From the NCBI GenBank assembly GCA_963681505.1, contig OY811978.1, positions 7,176,586 through 7,240,585 on the forward strand: DNA of 64,000 bases, read 5' to 3'. Below, in pieces: positions 23,622 through 36,092 of this stretch (position 1 is the first letter of the stretch; every line of letters begins with the position of its first letter). The notes beneath the pieces are model-generated. The model was given only the letters and a program-made list of their open reading frames with translations. It was not told the origin of the DNA and made no database searches. The stretch comes from Eunapius fragilis (taxonomy: Eukaryota; Porifera; Demospongiae; Spongillida; Spongillidae). The translations under genes and the position numbers were made by a program.

Positions 23622-23729
23622 CAGTCGGGGTCAAACCCTATATCGGAGCCTACGAGATCGAGGGTCGGACTACGAGTAGGTTCCATTAGGAATCCTGCAG
23701 TATGATAAGAACGTCACTCGCGTCGAGCA
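23622..23729. repeat. dispersed 108-bp repeat, copy 1
   Basis: It is more than 90% identical by eye to 60162-60269. It shares CAAACCCTATATCGGAGCCT (one base different), GAGATCGAGGGTCGGAC and CACTCGCGTCGAGCA. Not coding. Confidence 0.8.
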
Positions 23730-23913
23730 CGAAATATAACAACAGTGGTGGTATTACTTCGAGAAGAATGTACGCTACCTGCTTCATGTTCAAAACACTA
23801 CTATGTCTCGAGAAGAATGAAGGTTTTCCTGAATGCAATATTGCTACAATCGGTTAATTAACGACTGCATGCATGGCAGTGCTAGTTGTCAGTGCATGTT
23901 GTGTGCGTGTGTG

Positions 23914-23952
<39 letters not shown>

Positions 23953-24678
23953 GTGCGCGTGTGTGTGTGCGTGTGCGCGCGTGTGTATGTGTGTGTGTGT
24001 ATGTACCTAAATATAAGTTCACGTGGCAGTGCAATTGGCTGACTTGCATGGGCGATGTGCCTCCATACATCTGAGCAGTTGAGTTAACCCTCAAGGAATT
24101 GGAGATGATAGGAAAGTAGATACATAGCGGTTTGAGTATAACATGCAGTCGTTAACGGCGTGCGGTTGACCGAAAATGATACAAGTTATAGAGAGGTTGC
24201 AGTGACATCCCGGGAAGAGCGGCGGCCATGTTTTTTGGTGTCTCCAGTTCTGTTACAGAATGTTTCCAATCTGTAACAGATTATTTACAACCTGTAACAG
24301 AACTCGGGACACCAAAAAACATGGCCGCCGCTCTTCCCGGGATGACACTGCAACCTCTCTATAGGGATTCACTACTGATGCGTTTCCGCATGTATGCTAC
24401 TATAATTCGACAAGTAACTAAACACATTCTCAATGAGAAAGTTGGTGGAATATAGCATTTGAAGGCAATAGTGATGTAAAAATCAAGGAAATAATGGTCT
24501 AAGAAAGAATAAGGGAAAATTTAATAGTCCTTATGTTTAGCACACAAATAACATAATAATGTGCTAATTATATAGGACTATAAAAATTTTCCTTATTGTT
24601 AGGCCCTTGTCTCCTTGGTTTTTACACCACTATTGCCTTCAGATCCCATATTCCACCATCTTTCTCATTGAGAATGTT
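23723..24678. repeat. tandem duplication, copy 2
   Basis: It starts with AACAACAGTGGTGGTATTAC, corresponding to the coding N-terminus of the membrane gene, but the reading frame is soon broken. It therefore carries a gene fragment rather than a gene. Its end matches copy 1 up to CATTGAGAATG. Confidence 0.85.
24191..24359. mobile_element. 169-bp foldback element with TATA target duplication
   Basis: It starts GAGAGGTTGCAGTGACATCC and ends GGATGACACTGCAACCTCTC. Arms of about 60 bp pair nearly perfectly through GGCGGCCATGTTTTTTGGTG. The centre has three CTGTAACAG/CTGTTACAG boxes. TATA lies on both sides (24187-24190, 24360-24363). Duplication copy 1 has the uninterrupted site ACAAGTTATAGGGATTC, so this is a real insertion after the duplication. 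Confidence 0.93.
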
Positions 24679-24686
24679 TTTAGTTC
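24415..24686. mobile_element. foldback element, copy within duplication 2
   Basis: It is the same element as 23244-23493 but with a complete right end: the left arm ACTAAACACATTCTCAATGA is mirrored by TCATTGAGAATGTTTTTAGT. Confidence 0.75.
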
Positions 24687-24984
24687 CTTGTTTCTTTGAT
24701 TTTTGCCGTATAGTTGATTAGTTAAATCATTTGTTGCTCCTCCTGTAATTTTCTTGTTTGTTATTATTCTAAACTTGTCAAATACCTTTTGTAATGATAC
24801 GAGTAGCGTTTAGTACGGCCCAAATCAATTAATACAATTACGAAAATATAGCATCAACAATTTGATCACAGAAGGCAATCTTCCAGCCGATTCTGAAGCT
24901 ATTGGTGAAATTTCCTCTATATAAAAGTGTTCCTATCCCGAGTTATGCGTGTCAAGAAGGAGGAGGAGAGGAGTTTTCCGGGAC

Positions 24985-25080
24985 TGGGAACGAGGACGGG
25001 CAGGCCCTTTTTATTAAATCTATGGCCGCGCCGTTTCGCGACATTAAAAAACGGCAAAAAAAGCTCGTTTTATCTAATCG
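24985..25080. repeat. diverged repeat of 23490-23585
   Basis: GAGGACGGGCAGGCCC and GCGACATTAAAAAACGGC occur at both places with indels between. Origin unknown. Confidence 0.65.
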
Positions 25081-25309
25081 TTCTCTTCGCTCTGGGACCT
25101 GTGCAGCATGTCACTAATCTGCGGCCACCAATTGATAGTGATTGCCATTTACAGTGTTAACTGCTGAAGTTAATCACGTATAGAAACTGTGTGTATAGTA
25201 TTTAAAATGAATCTACTAGGGTTCTTACAGAAAAATTCATACCACAGGTGCGACATAAAACGTGCAAACTGATTTGTTAATTGTTATAGCATGATCCCAT
25301 AAGCACACA

Positions 25310-25668
25310 CCAGCATACCTCCCCCTACCATCCGCACCCCTCCCCTTACCATCAGCGCACCTCCTACCATCATCAAACCTCCCCTTACCATCAGCACACC
25401 TTCCCTACCATCAACACACCTCTCCCTACCATCATCACACCTCCCTCTACCATCAGCACACCTCCACCTACCATCAACACACCTCCACCTACCATCAACA
25501 CACCTCACCCTACCATCACCACACCTCCCCTACCATCACCACACCTCCTCCTATCAGCACACATCCACTACCATCAACACACCTCCCCCTACCATCAACA
25601 CACCTCCCCCTACCATCAACACACCTCCCCCTACCATCAACACACCTCCCCTACCATCAGCACACTTA
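25310..25668. repeat. minisatellite based on ACCATCAACACACCTCCCCC
   Basis: About 18 imperfect copies of a 19-21 bp unit. The Gly-Arg-Trp ORF on the minus strand is repeat-derived. Confidence 0.9.
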
Positions 25669-27494
25669 GAATTTTTGATTTAATGCATGTAGATGATTTT
25701 AAATTGCATGTAAAGTCACCACATGCATATTTGAACAGAATTCTTACACAAGTGACACAACCTTACCCTGGCAAGATGCAACGCCACAACCATCTTCTCC
25801 TGATGCTTTGTCCTTGACTATTATTAGGTCAAGCAGTTGTGCTTTCATGTGTATGAGTTGTAACTATACAATCTAAATTGTAATACCTTTCTATCAAAAT
25901 AAAATGGGTACTTCACGGGCCAGTAGCTCGTTAAGCAGTTGTATCACAAACAGGTCAAAGGCTGCTGGCGTACGAGGGGGACAGTGCTACACACCATCCT
26001 AAAAATGCCAAAATTTAGTTCAGGTCTTTCCGCCGCCGCCCACCCCCCACCTCCCCCCCCCCCCCCCCCCATCCCAATACCTTTCTGCGCGTCCGCATAT
26101 ATCCGTAACCATTATAGACCATTTCAACATACTCCAACATGATTTTTGAAAAAGTTATGCATAACCTTTCGCGGTTACTGAGAATGCGCATATTGTTTTT
26201 TGGATGGGGTAATCGGCAGCAATGAAAGGCAGCGTGCAAACTGATTTGTTATAACATGATCCCCGGCCGGGATTGCATATCCTTTTATGCAACTACGGGC
26301 TGTTTGATTTTCGCCCGCCTCGGGGTCGGGAGCGTAATAATGATCAGGCGCAATATATTTAACATCAGCCATACGGTGCTGACAAGGAAAAGTGAGCATA
26401 AACACAACACAACATTCCCTAAAGTATATACATTGTCGGGCAGGGTATGATGTTCTTGTATAGAACAATTGGAAAAATGGAGAAAAAAAAATTCTTTCCA
26501 CATGCCAATTCTTATTGAGACTATGTTAAAACATTTTTGGCACTGTGCATGCATGTGTCATACGACAGTCGCATTTTGAAACGCCCTCCGAGGAATTTTT
26601 TTCTTCATGGGCATCGCGCATATTTATCCACCTGTTTTATTGTATCTGTTCTGTATATAATTATACTGTATGCTAGGTCATGAAAACTGCATGCAACAGT
26701 AGCTCTGACGATTTTCTCCCTCTTCAAGATTCGTTTTTTATATACACCTTCTGCTCCATGGTTACGGTACATAAGAGCGAAATTCTGTCGCACTTCCATG
26801 TATAGTCACAACACCTGGCAAAAATAGTGGCTAGTACGATGCTCCGGCCGGCAAAACAACAGGCTCGACACTCCGTTACCCTGGAGAGTTACCTTGACGC
26901 TCAAAGCATTCAAAAGGTGCACTGCATGCAGTATAACTGTGTGGTCAAGTAAGGTTAATAAAATATCGTATCTTAGTACCCTTTTTAGACACTATCCCGC
27001 CTAGCTAGGCCTATAGACTACTCTGGTGAAGCACTGGTGAGCAGTAACACTTCCAAAACAGCTATACTTATCTCTTTATGATCATCAAGTTCTGAAGCGA
27101 AAATGTGTGATATTTACGCTTTAATGTACATCCAACAAGTTCACGCATGCCGGTGTGCGGAATATACTTTAGAACACTAGTTATACGCATCATCCAGCAC
27201 AATTATATGATCTCCTCAATGAATATAAGCTGCACCTTGTATCCTATGGTGTAACGAGCTAGCTAAAGCATAGTCATATTATGCAGGTGTTTTTAAAACC
27301 TAATTTTATTTGCCGAGACAATACAACGGGAAACAGCTTACTTCAATCGCGAACTATATTTGAAATATACATGCTTTGCACCAGCTAACTATTGTGTAAA
27401 TTTCGGACAGAAATCAAATTAAATGCCCCATTGTATTTGCATGTACCTTCGCGGAACTGCATGCATGGATGACGTAATTATAAACAACGTGGTG
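25669..27494. other. intergenic, upstream of the copper monooxygenase
   Basis: No gene recognised. A repeat with the text ACACCATCCTAAAAATGCC followed by a CT-rich C run (near 25992-26072) resembles segments at 12958-13036 and 42515-42545, so it is a dispersed element linked to poly-C tracts. Confidence 0.5.
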
Positions 27495-27503
27495 ATATAT
27501 AAG
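27495..27503 (+). promoter_or_regulatory. TATA-like box
   Basis: ATATATAAG lies 39-47 bp upstream of the ATG at 27542, so transcription could start within about 20 bp of the coding region. A second TATATAAA lies immediately before the ATG. Confidence 0.45.
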
Positions 27504-27541
27504 TGCAAGAACCGTACGTGTATGCTCCAGAGTATATAAAA

Positions 27542-30500
27542 ATGACACCAGCAATTCAAATGTTGCTTCTAGCTACGCTGAATGCTGCCTTAGCGAACGA
27601 CTTTACATTCTCAGCTACTCTGTCATCCGACCCTGCAACTCAGACACCAATATATGCAGTGGACTGGAGCCTTGATCGAATGAGCAAGACAATTACATTC
27701 CGCTTGACAGTAAACTCCACCGGGTGGATTGGATTTGGCCTTTCTCCTACGGGGGGCATGAAGGATTCTGATATTGTCGTCGGATGGGTGGCAACAAGTG
27801 GAGAGGTGTTACTTTATGTAAGCGTGCATGCACGCATGCTATAAATCATTATTCTATAGCTACATGCATGCGAGGTACAGGAACATAGAAACGGATGCAC
27901 TCGACGCGAGCTGCATGTACATCTAGTGAAGCAGCATATTATGCGCATTCATACATGCAGGACTGTTTTGCTGATGGTGAACGCATCCCGACAGTAGACG
28001 CAAGACAAGATTGGAAATTGGTGGCGGGATACGAACGCAATGGAAGCACGACCTTGATCGTTAAACGAAAATGGATAACTTGTGATGATAACGACGTGGC
28101 TATAATGGTAAGATACTAGCACGCGCCATTGCATTTTATACGGATGCGCGCGTTTAGTATCAAGGCAATGCTGGTATATCTATATTGCTCATGCCCTAGC
28201 TGGATCATCACACGTGCATTGTATCAATTATGCATGGCTATGAACGCTTACTACATATGTACATGAATTGGACTGAAAGACTTGTGTATACTCAAGCATG
28301 CATTTTTCTTTTACGAAGGACGAAACAATCAGATTAATACACAGCTGGGGTGAATGGGATCCTGCTAATGTACAATCGCTCAATTATCATGGAGACAGGC
28401 GAGGATCTCTCAGTACAAATCTCTTAGGAAACATCGCCAACCGCCCATCGCTGCCTGCGGATGCGAAGTCATTTTCCATAAGCATGATAAATGTAAGCCA
28501 TTTTAATGATCGAGAAATGTATTATATCATTTAATTTGAAAACGAAACTTAATAACTTTAAATTGAGTGGTACACAATTAACAGCATTTCGTATATCTTG
28601 CATATATATGTACGTTGATAAGGTCTATCTTTTCGAGTCGTATAGCCGTGCGCTTTCACAACTTTTATCATATGGGACGTTGACGCGAAATTAACGCTTT
28701 AAAATTTTTTTTTTTTCAAATTCCACCGTGGAGTTATACAATTCATTTGAATGCGTCTTTCCTTAACTGAAATCAGTATCGCGCTAGGTCCCTTTTCGTG
28801 CATGCAGCGATCCCATACATTATATATATATTATATATAAATATATAAATGTGCAAGCGTTTCTGCGCGCGCATTGCATAAGCGCGCATGCATCATATGT
28901 GCATGTGCATATATGGGTTGACTTTTAATTGTCCCGCTATATACAAGGTGACGGTTCCACACAACGAAAGCACGACTTACTGGTGTGTAAGCACACTGCT
29001 TCCAGACTACATTCAACGCACCAAGGTTTACATTACAAAGGTATAATATATACATGTACTACTAATTCATTTGATCTTAGGGTGTATACATACACCAGAG
29101 ATTAGTACCAATAATATTTTACGACCTTGCAGTACGTTTGCTTATATAGATCAAAGCCCACAGCAGCCAGACAATTCTACTCTACAAAGTATTTAGTTTG
29201 GCAGTGGCAACAGACTACTCAGACACACCTACACTTTGTAACTCTAACCTGAGAGCATGACAAATCAGTGCATATCCAGTCAAATACTGAAAACGAACAG
29301 GTTTTTAGTTTGTACACCTCTCCCCATCCAGTTCACCCCATTGCTGACTCATCATGCTCGAAGGTATGCCCACCATGCTGAGCTCTACCTCTGCAAAATA
29401 ACCAACAGAGACACGCAGCTGGGGTTCAACAACAAGTGTTCTCTAAACCGTGGGGCATGCAGCTCAAGAACCCTCCTTGCTGCATGGGCAGTGGGTGGCT
29501 CTGTACGTTTCCTCATGCTATGCAGGCTGGCAATTGAATGCAAACTTCTGCCCCATGTTTGCTAGGATTACTACTATCCTGATGGCATTGGATATCCCAT
29601 TGGTGGATGCACAGATGAATTTGTATGGCTGGAGGTTCACTATGACAATCCAGAGTTGGATCCAGGTAGATTAGATGTGCACAATTTAAACAATGTGATA
29701 GCTACCAATGTATTGTACAGCTGCATGGGATAGTAGAAAACATAGAGAAGTAAAGTTTCAGGCTTAAGAAAACATCATTATGTAGACATCCATTGACCCC
29801 ACTTACATTTCTTCTTGAGCCTTAGTTTTACTTTTGTTCTCCCCTGCCCTTCCCCCTACAGGTGTAATTGACAGCACAGGATTTGAGTTTTTCTACACAG
29901 AAACACCTCCCTTACATGAGGCTGGAATACTAGCTGTTGGCCACATGATTACCCCACTGATGGTGATCCCTCCACATGCAACCAGCTTCTCTGTTTATGG
30001 GCTGTGCGGATCTTCCTGCATGGAAAATGTTAGCATTAATTAGCAGAATTTTATTGAATACATGCTAACACAATTTTCCTTCCTTAGTTTATTCCCAGTG
30101 GAGGCATTCATATCATTTCTAATGGATTCCATACTCACTTAGCAGGTAGGGTGATTGAAAAGGTAGAGGGCCTGTAATCAAAGTTTCTGCTATACATAAT
30201 CAAAGAAAGATAACTGATATTTCATTGCATGCAGGTACTGGAGTAGAAATGAGTCATTTGAGGCCAAATGCCGGTTGTGATGGTGGTTATGAGGAATTAG
30301 CACCAATAAGTAAAAACTTAAAATATGACTTCAGCTACCAGCAGCCAACCTTCTTGCCACAAGAAGTAACAGTGATGCCTGTAAGTACTTCATAACCGTA
30401 TGGTAATGCATTGCCATTTAATTACCGTAAATAATATTAGAATGACATTTTGCTTCTGAGATGTATCTACAACACGCTGGATAGAGCCAACATTACCATG

Positions 30501-31493
30501 GTAAGAAAACTTGCTGCAAAAGCACAGCACTAGAAAATGCTCTCTCTTCTACTAGGGAGGAGACTCAACTCATGATGAGATGTGCTTTTCATTTCTCACC
30601 TATTATCCTCGCATGAATTTAACAACGTGTGCCAGTCTCACCTTCTTGGAACCCTCATCTGTTGACAAGGAATTAACGTAAGCGCATTCAAAATTCATGC
30701 TTGTACTGTGTTAATGCTGGATACTATCTGATTGTGCAGATATGAAGACGTGCAAATGCTATCAAATGAAAGTCTTTTTGTAGGTGAAGAAGCCAGAAAT
30801 GGAGTAATGAATATCTTCCAAAAAATTACATGGAGTGAACAGCACATTTCTACCTATCAATCCGCAAACCTAAATGGCTATCCACGAGTGTTCTGTGAAT
30901 CAACATTACAAGTAAGTCTAGCTCTGTCATCTTTCCCTAGTCAATGTAACACGGTGTGAAGTGGCATGAGCATGACATTTGTTGGCATCTTCAATGATTA
31001 AATGTTCAGGTTAAAGGCTGATATGACTACACATGTTTGTAATATTTAAAAACACAGTCAACCCCTCCTTAAAGACTTATCTGTTATGTTGTACCTTCTT
31101 ATGGCTTGTAAGACTTGTTTATGTATCAGCTTCTGGCAAAGGTTGAGTGATACATGCATTGTATACAGCACAGGATTATATTGTGGTTTCTTAGCTCTGT
31201 AAACCTGACTTACATGTACAGATAGAAACACAACCACACTTACTCAAAACATACATGCAAACACCGAGATGAGCATACCAATGTAAAAGAACAATGCTTA
31301 GTAACACACCTCTCTCCTCCCATTTCTTGTGTAGGATATCACTGAATCTCAAGAGCTTCATTTGCCCAAAGCTGGCTGTCCTTACCAGCAGACAGCCAAT
31401 GAGTGCAACACTGTTTCCTCTGCTACACTTGTCGGGGCGACCAATGGATTTCTTGCACTGTTCATACTCATTCTGCCTTTGTTTATGTACTAG
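27542..31493 (+). CDS. DOMON / copper type II ascorbate-dependent monooxygenase (DBH/MOXD-like)
   Basis: This is the dopamine beta-hydroxylase/MOXD family, which hydroxylates small amines with copper, ascorbate and oxygen in the secretory pathway. Thirteen exons, all in phase, give 614 residues: 27542-27817, 27961-28107, 28319-28492, 28948-29040, 29332-29502, 29566-29665, 29862-30028, 30088-30145, 30235-30380, 30441-30500, 30556-30677, 30740-30911 and 31335-31493. The signal peptide is followed by a DOMON domain (STGWIGFGLSPTGGMKDSDI). The catalytic core shows the CuA histidines (YAHHAELYLC, then LEVHYDNPELDP), the CuB HTH (SNGFHTHLAG) and the CuB methionine (DEMCFSFLTYYPR), plus CIYNTLDR. 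The C-terminus (GFLALFILILPLFMY) is hydrophobic up to the stop, suggesting a GPI anchor or membrane tail. The substrate cannot be told. An AATAAA lies at 31686. Confidence 0.93.
28690..28812. mobile_element. worn family B miniature element
   Basis: The right end GCGCTAGGTCCCTTTTCGTG matches the family B terminus; the left end is degraded. It lies in intron 3 of the copper monooxygenase. Confidence 0.45.
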
Positions 31494-32018
31494 TCCATGC
31501 ACTGTTCATGTGATCATACATATTTAAGCTGCACAGTGATGTTATTTATAATGTGCATCAAAAGTATAAATGAAAATATGTGTTTTGTGTACTGAATATT
31601 TTAAAGGAAATATTTAGATTTGAGTGCTATTTTGATACAACCACATATATATATCAAAATGTCAAAGTATCAGTTTAAATACTGTAATAAATTTAAAAAC
31701 GCATCAGCTTCACTATATATCTAATCACCATACTTTCTTTATAAAGCACAGGTATTACATCACCAATAGATGGTATTTGAATTTGATTTCGTGAGGATTT
31801 TAAAACTATACATATAGGAAAGCCTATAGCTACACATCAAAGATTGGTGTGAGGAAAGCCCTTGCATTAAAGTGAACTAGTGCACCGCACAAGAATTAAT
31901 GATAGCAATGTACACACATTCAAAATACTACACTACACACTACACATATAGAGCAACTAAACCAAATTACATGCTCTACTTAGGAGAGCTCTGGCATTGC
32001 ACCGCACCAAGGCTATGT
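31494..32018. other. 3' flank of the monooxygenase gene
   Basis: AT-rich; holds the likely polyadenylation signal AATAAA at 31686-31691. No gene seen. Confidence 0.5.
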
Positions 32019-32304
32019 TTAGCTTCTAACAAGATCTTTGGCTTCTGATGTCCTAAGCCAAAGGGCCAAATGGGAGAAAGCCTGCCTGGCTTCAATACTC
32101 CAGTTCTCATAACTCTCCATGCGAGAGGGATACAGTTCCTCCAAGCATATGACACTTGGGATCATTAGCCAGGTGCTTCCTCTGTTCTGCCAGTAGTGCA
32201 GCTGTTTCAGGTGTGACACTTGCCTCATGAAGGGACACTGGTGTAAGAGGAGATGTCACTGTAAAGTCAAAAAGAACTGGGATTCCACCTATCCAATTGT
32301 TCAC
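32019..32304 (-). pseudogene. retroelement tail fragment
   Basis: One frame reads FDFTVTSPLTPVSLHEASVT and AEQRKHLANDPKC. The other reads ESYENWSIEARQAFSHLALW after a frameshift near 32110-32130. It matches the same C-terminal clade as 17802-18451. Confidence 0.55.
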
Positions 32305-33484
32305 TAGAGCATCAGTGGGGTGAGACCTAGAAGGAAGTGGCCAAAGAAGCAGAGGCAGATAGTAGGCGAGCTTTGCATGTTTGCTGGAGAAGATGAGTCA
32401 TACAAACTGCTAAAAGACAAACTATCTAGCTTATGGGAGAGAGATCTCTGCGAGGTAGGAGACTCGATGGCAGATTCTGGAGAGATGGCATCTGATGTAG
32501 CGACTAAACTGGTATTTTAATTGCATGGATCAAATGATAGTTATCTGCAGTGACAAATTACAATATCTATAAAAAACGAAATAAGAGCAGTTACAGCGTA
32601 CGCGCACCCCCATTTATTGTACGAGGCCTTCCCCCCCATTTTTCTTATTGGGTCTCAAGCGGACAGTCCCCCCCCCCCCCCTTCCCCTCCACTCATTGTA
32701 TCGGCCCTGAGCTAGCACCCCTTGGATATGCCACTGGACTATTGGCATACAAATCCTTTGGAGTTTGCCCCAAATGGCACCATTCTTCTTTTGCTCAGTA
32801 GCAGCTGCTCAGGCTGTGTGACCCACTTGGAGATAACATCAGGTTTAAGCGAAGCTGACACTGAAATATCAAAGGCAGCTTAGCTGGTTTACCACTAGCT
32901 GACACACAATTGTGTCATCGACTCATCGTTCATGACAAAGCTAAAGTCCATGCTTCTATGCAGCATTGGGTTGAACAAGGCCTCCTCATTTTAGTTTTGG
33001 TATTCAATGTCTTGCAGTTGGCTGTGTTGAGCAAACACATCACTACCTTTCTTGCATAACAATGCATGGTGAGGATCAAGAGTGTCATGTCTGTGCATAA
33101 GGCACATGTACACACTGTCCCTCGCTCACACAATTGTAGATCTTACCACCAACGCAGGCAAAATGAGCCTCAGAATAATATCACATATCTTTGTGTTCCA
33201 TACTACTAGCTATTACTGAAGCTATTTAATTCATCACACACAGCTTCTAACAATCCAACCCAATTAACAAATCAAACTAACTAAAAATTCAAGACTGATA
33301 TTTATTTCTTTATACTGGATATGCACCTTTTAAGGATTTCCTGAAATCAATATATATGCACATCTAAAGTGGGATAAAAAGAAAGATTTTGACACTGTAT
33401 AAGAACTGCTGAATAAATCATCCAGCAGAAAGAGGTCCTTTGTGCTATGATTTATCATTGTAATTTCATTGATAATACCAACGA
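32305..33484. other. intergenic, possible retroelement debris
   Basis: A 66-codon plus ORF near 32320-32520 (KQRQIVGELCMFAGEDESYK) has protein-like composition, but I cannot identify it and see no splice partners. A poly-C tract lies near 32670. Otherwise nothing is recognised. Confidence 0.35.
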
Positions 33485-33630
33485 ATAGAGGGTTCTCAGA
33501 AATGGTACGTGATCATGGTAACCCGCGCATTGCCGTAGTTCTCTTTCAAGATGGCTACCGTTTTATATATATTTTATATTGTATGCTCTGTCAAGATGGC
33601 GACTGTGACGTCACGGTGAGAACCCTCTAT
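33485..33630. mobile_element. 146-bp inverted-repeat element
   Basis: It starts ATAGAGGGTTCTCA and ends TGAGAACCCTCTAT. Inside, TTTCAAGATGGCTACCG and GTCAAGATGGCGACTG form a direct pair. No ORF. Confidence 0.7.
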
Positions 33631-34837
33631 AATTTTTTCTACGGGGGTAGTATTAATGAATTAATTATATGTAACCATCATTAGCAGAATGATTGATACA
33701 AAAACACAGTAAGCACAATGGCTATATGTAGCATGATTGGTCAGAATTATTTCACACCTCACAGCTGAATCACTTCGAAATTCATCATTTTTATTTCTGG
33801 ATACCCACAATGTCAAGAGTCAATTTTTGTCTCCATATCTGGGTATTTCCAGAATCCTTTACATTTATGCATGCAATTTACATTGGCCAAACCTATTTCC
33901 AGGCGCGTAACAAGAGTAACACGAGTGATGTGCCCGCTGCTTTATAAAATTGTAACTACTATGCATGGTTTCTAAGAGGCATTCAGTGTATTGGCGTGTT
34001 GACGATCTTTTTTTACTCGTTGCATGCATAAGAGGGCTAATAATACTCCTTATGCTGATTATGCAGACCTCTTAACCTTCATCTTCCATCTCTATATCCC
34101 GCAGGATCTATTTTGAGCATGGTATAATGTATTTTAATAAAACCCTCTGTCGACCTCTCCTTTGACAATGAAAATTAATACTTTTCCTTCGAGCCACAAC
34201 ACACAAGGACACTTACGTAAACTTCAAGCATGCTATCTACCTCATTTCCCCTCCCCCCCCCCCCCCCCCCCCACTGCAGCTGTTATACATTTGGAACTCC
34301 CTCCCAGACACTGCACCAAACTATGTGCATTTAAAAGGTTTGCATGCCTTTGATCAATTGACATTACATGTAGTTTACATTGTTTAAAAGGCTGTATATA
34401 AGTCCTTTTTCAATGCTGTACTATTATTTGCATTGAGAAAAACAATTACAATTACAATTAAAATTATTCAATCAGCTCAAGGTGTTTGGTAAGATTAATA
34501 CATAAGGGCGCCCTCCTCTATGGACTATTGTTAATGGATAGTGAGGGACTCAGAGGGTACTAGTATTTGACAGAGTAAAGAGCCATTAGCAGAGATTTTG
34601 AGCTCATGAGGAGTATGTGAGGAGGAAACACACCCGCTATGATATACTGCAATCTGATTTGTGAACCATACAGCTCAGCACATGCATCTATTTTATGGCT
34701 ACATCCTCAGAATGGCGATATGAAGAATATGCGCATGAATCGTATGTTCTAATTGTCCTACATGTACACCAAAATAGAGGGTTATCTGTTTTTACGCTAA
34801 TGAATCTGTTACGCAAAGAAAACATTCTACATTAGTA
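33631..34837. other. intergenic, no gene recognised
   Basis: AT-rich with a 21-base C run near 34252-34272. No conserved frame. Confidence 0.45.
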
Positions 34838-34879
34838 TAGAGCTCTTTCATCGCGTGACTTAATAGCATTCATCTTCTA

Positions 34880-35045
34880 ATTAGTCCACCATATTGGTGC
34901 TCGGAGAAGTATGGGTAGTTTAATTCAGAGTGTCGTTTAAATTGTGGTCTAACACATGAAATAATTTTCTTGTACCTTCGGAGCGCGAGTTATACGTATC
35001 AAAAGTACCAAAACTATATTTCCGAGCACCAATACTAGTATGGCG
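34880..35045. mobile_element. small palindrome nested in the left arm
   Basis: CCACCATATTGGTGCTCGGA is mirrored by TCCGAGCACCAATACTAGTA and TGGCGG. It is absent from the matching right arm at 36520-36556, so it was probably inserted later. Confidence 0.6.
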
Positions 35046-36092
35046 GACAATAAAGCAATTAACGCACTTATCAATGCCACCCGGTACCCCCCCTCCCGTA
35101 CGGGCATGGGTCGGGGTTTGACATCGCGTCATATCAATCTACTGCGGTATGCTGTCAAATCCTCCCTATCTAAGGGGTCGGGGTTTGACCATAGGTTTTG
35201 ATGTATAGTTTTAATTGCTCTGTTTTAGTCAAGCCAGGTTTTTATGCGCGAGCACGGGCATACAAACCGCGGAAGAAGCTAAACACGAGTCCGTGAATTG
35301 CATTTTGTATGTGAGGCGGCCAAAAATAGACCAGGCGAATGAAGATTGCACTCATCAATCGGTAGCTGCATGTAGCCGGGCGGAATAATGATCGTGCATA
35401 TGACTAGAAGCTTCTAGCTCCTAGCTTTATTTATATATACATTTATCAAAATTTTATGCTGATATACAACATATATATGGAAATTTTCAAAAAAGAACTG
35501 ATGAAATATACACACACAAAAAAGACAATATTCACATACAACAGTGAGTGCAGATATAGGTTTCAGATGTTGGTACATCAATAAGACCCTCACATGAGGC
35601 GCAGTACCACATATCACGCTACCCAAAAGTCAGACTCAATATCATCGTATACTACTCCAGCACACCACAAGTATTGCAGGGATGCAGGTCTTCCATTGCT
35701 ACATGGAACAGCCACTGTAGGGAAAGAAAAAAAAAAGCACACATGTAACGTTTTAGAGCATGTATGCACCCTTATACCAAGACATTTTGATGTTTATCAG
35801 TATGTGGTCTCACGTGTTTAGATAGATTATCCAATATCTACCAGTTGTTTGGTAGATAATTCCGGCATGGGTAAACTAAAAGGCCTATCACTAACCGAGA
35901 TGTCGATGTAGAATTTGCATGAATATTATTAGGGCTGGGAAAGTTCGTGATCCACACAATACAGCCACATGTGCATGGAAATGTGCATGCATGCATGCTT
36001 AACGCTGTGATATGTATAAATATGAACTCACCCACCGCGGCCTCAAGCGAACAGCACCCCCCAACCCCACCCCGCTTTTCATATGGCGGGTC

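Noticed and set aside
27503..27541. Upstream start for the copper monooxygenase at 27503
   Set aside because: The codon there is GTG. The first ATG (27542) gives a proper signal peptide.
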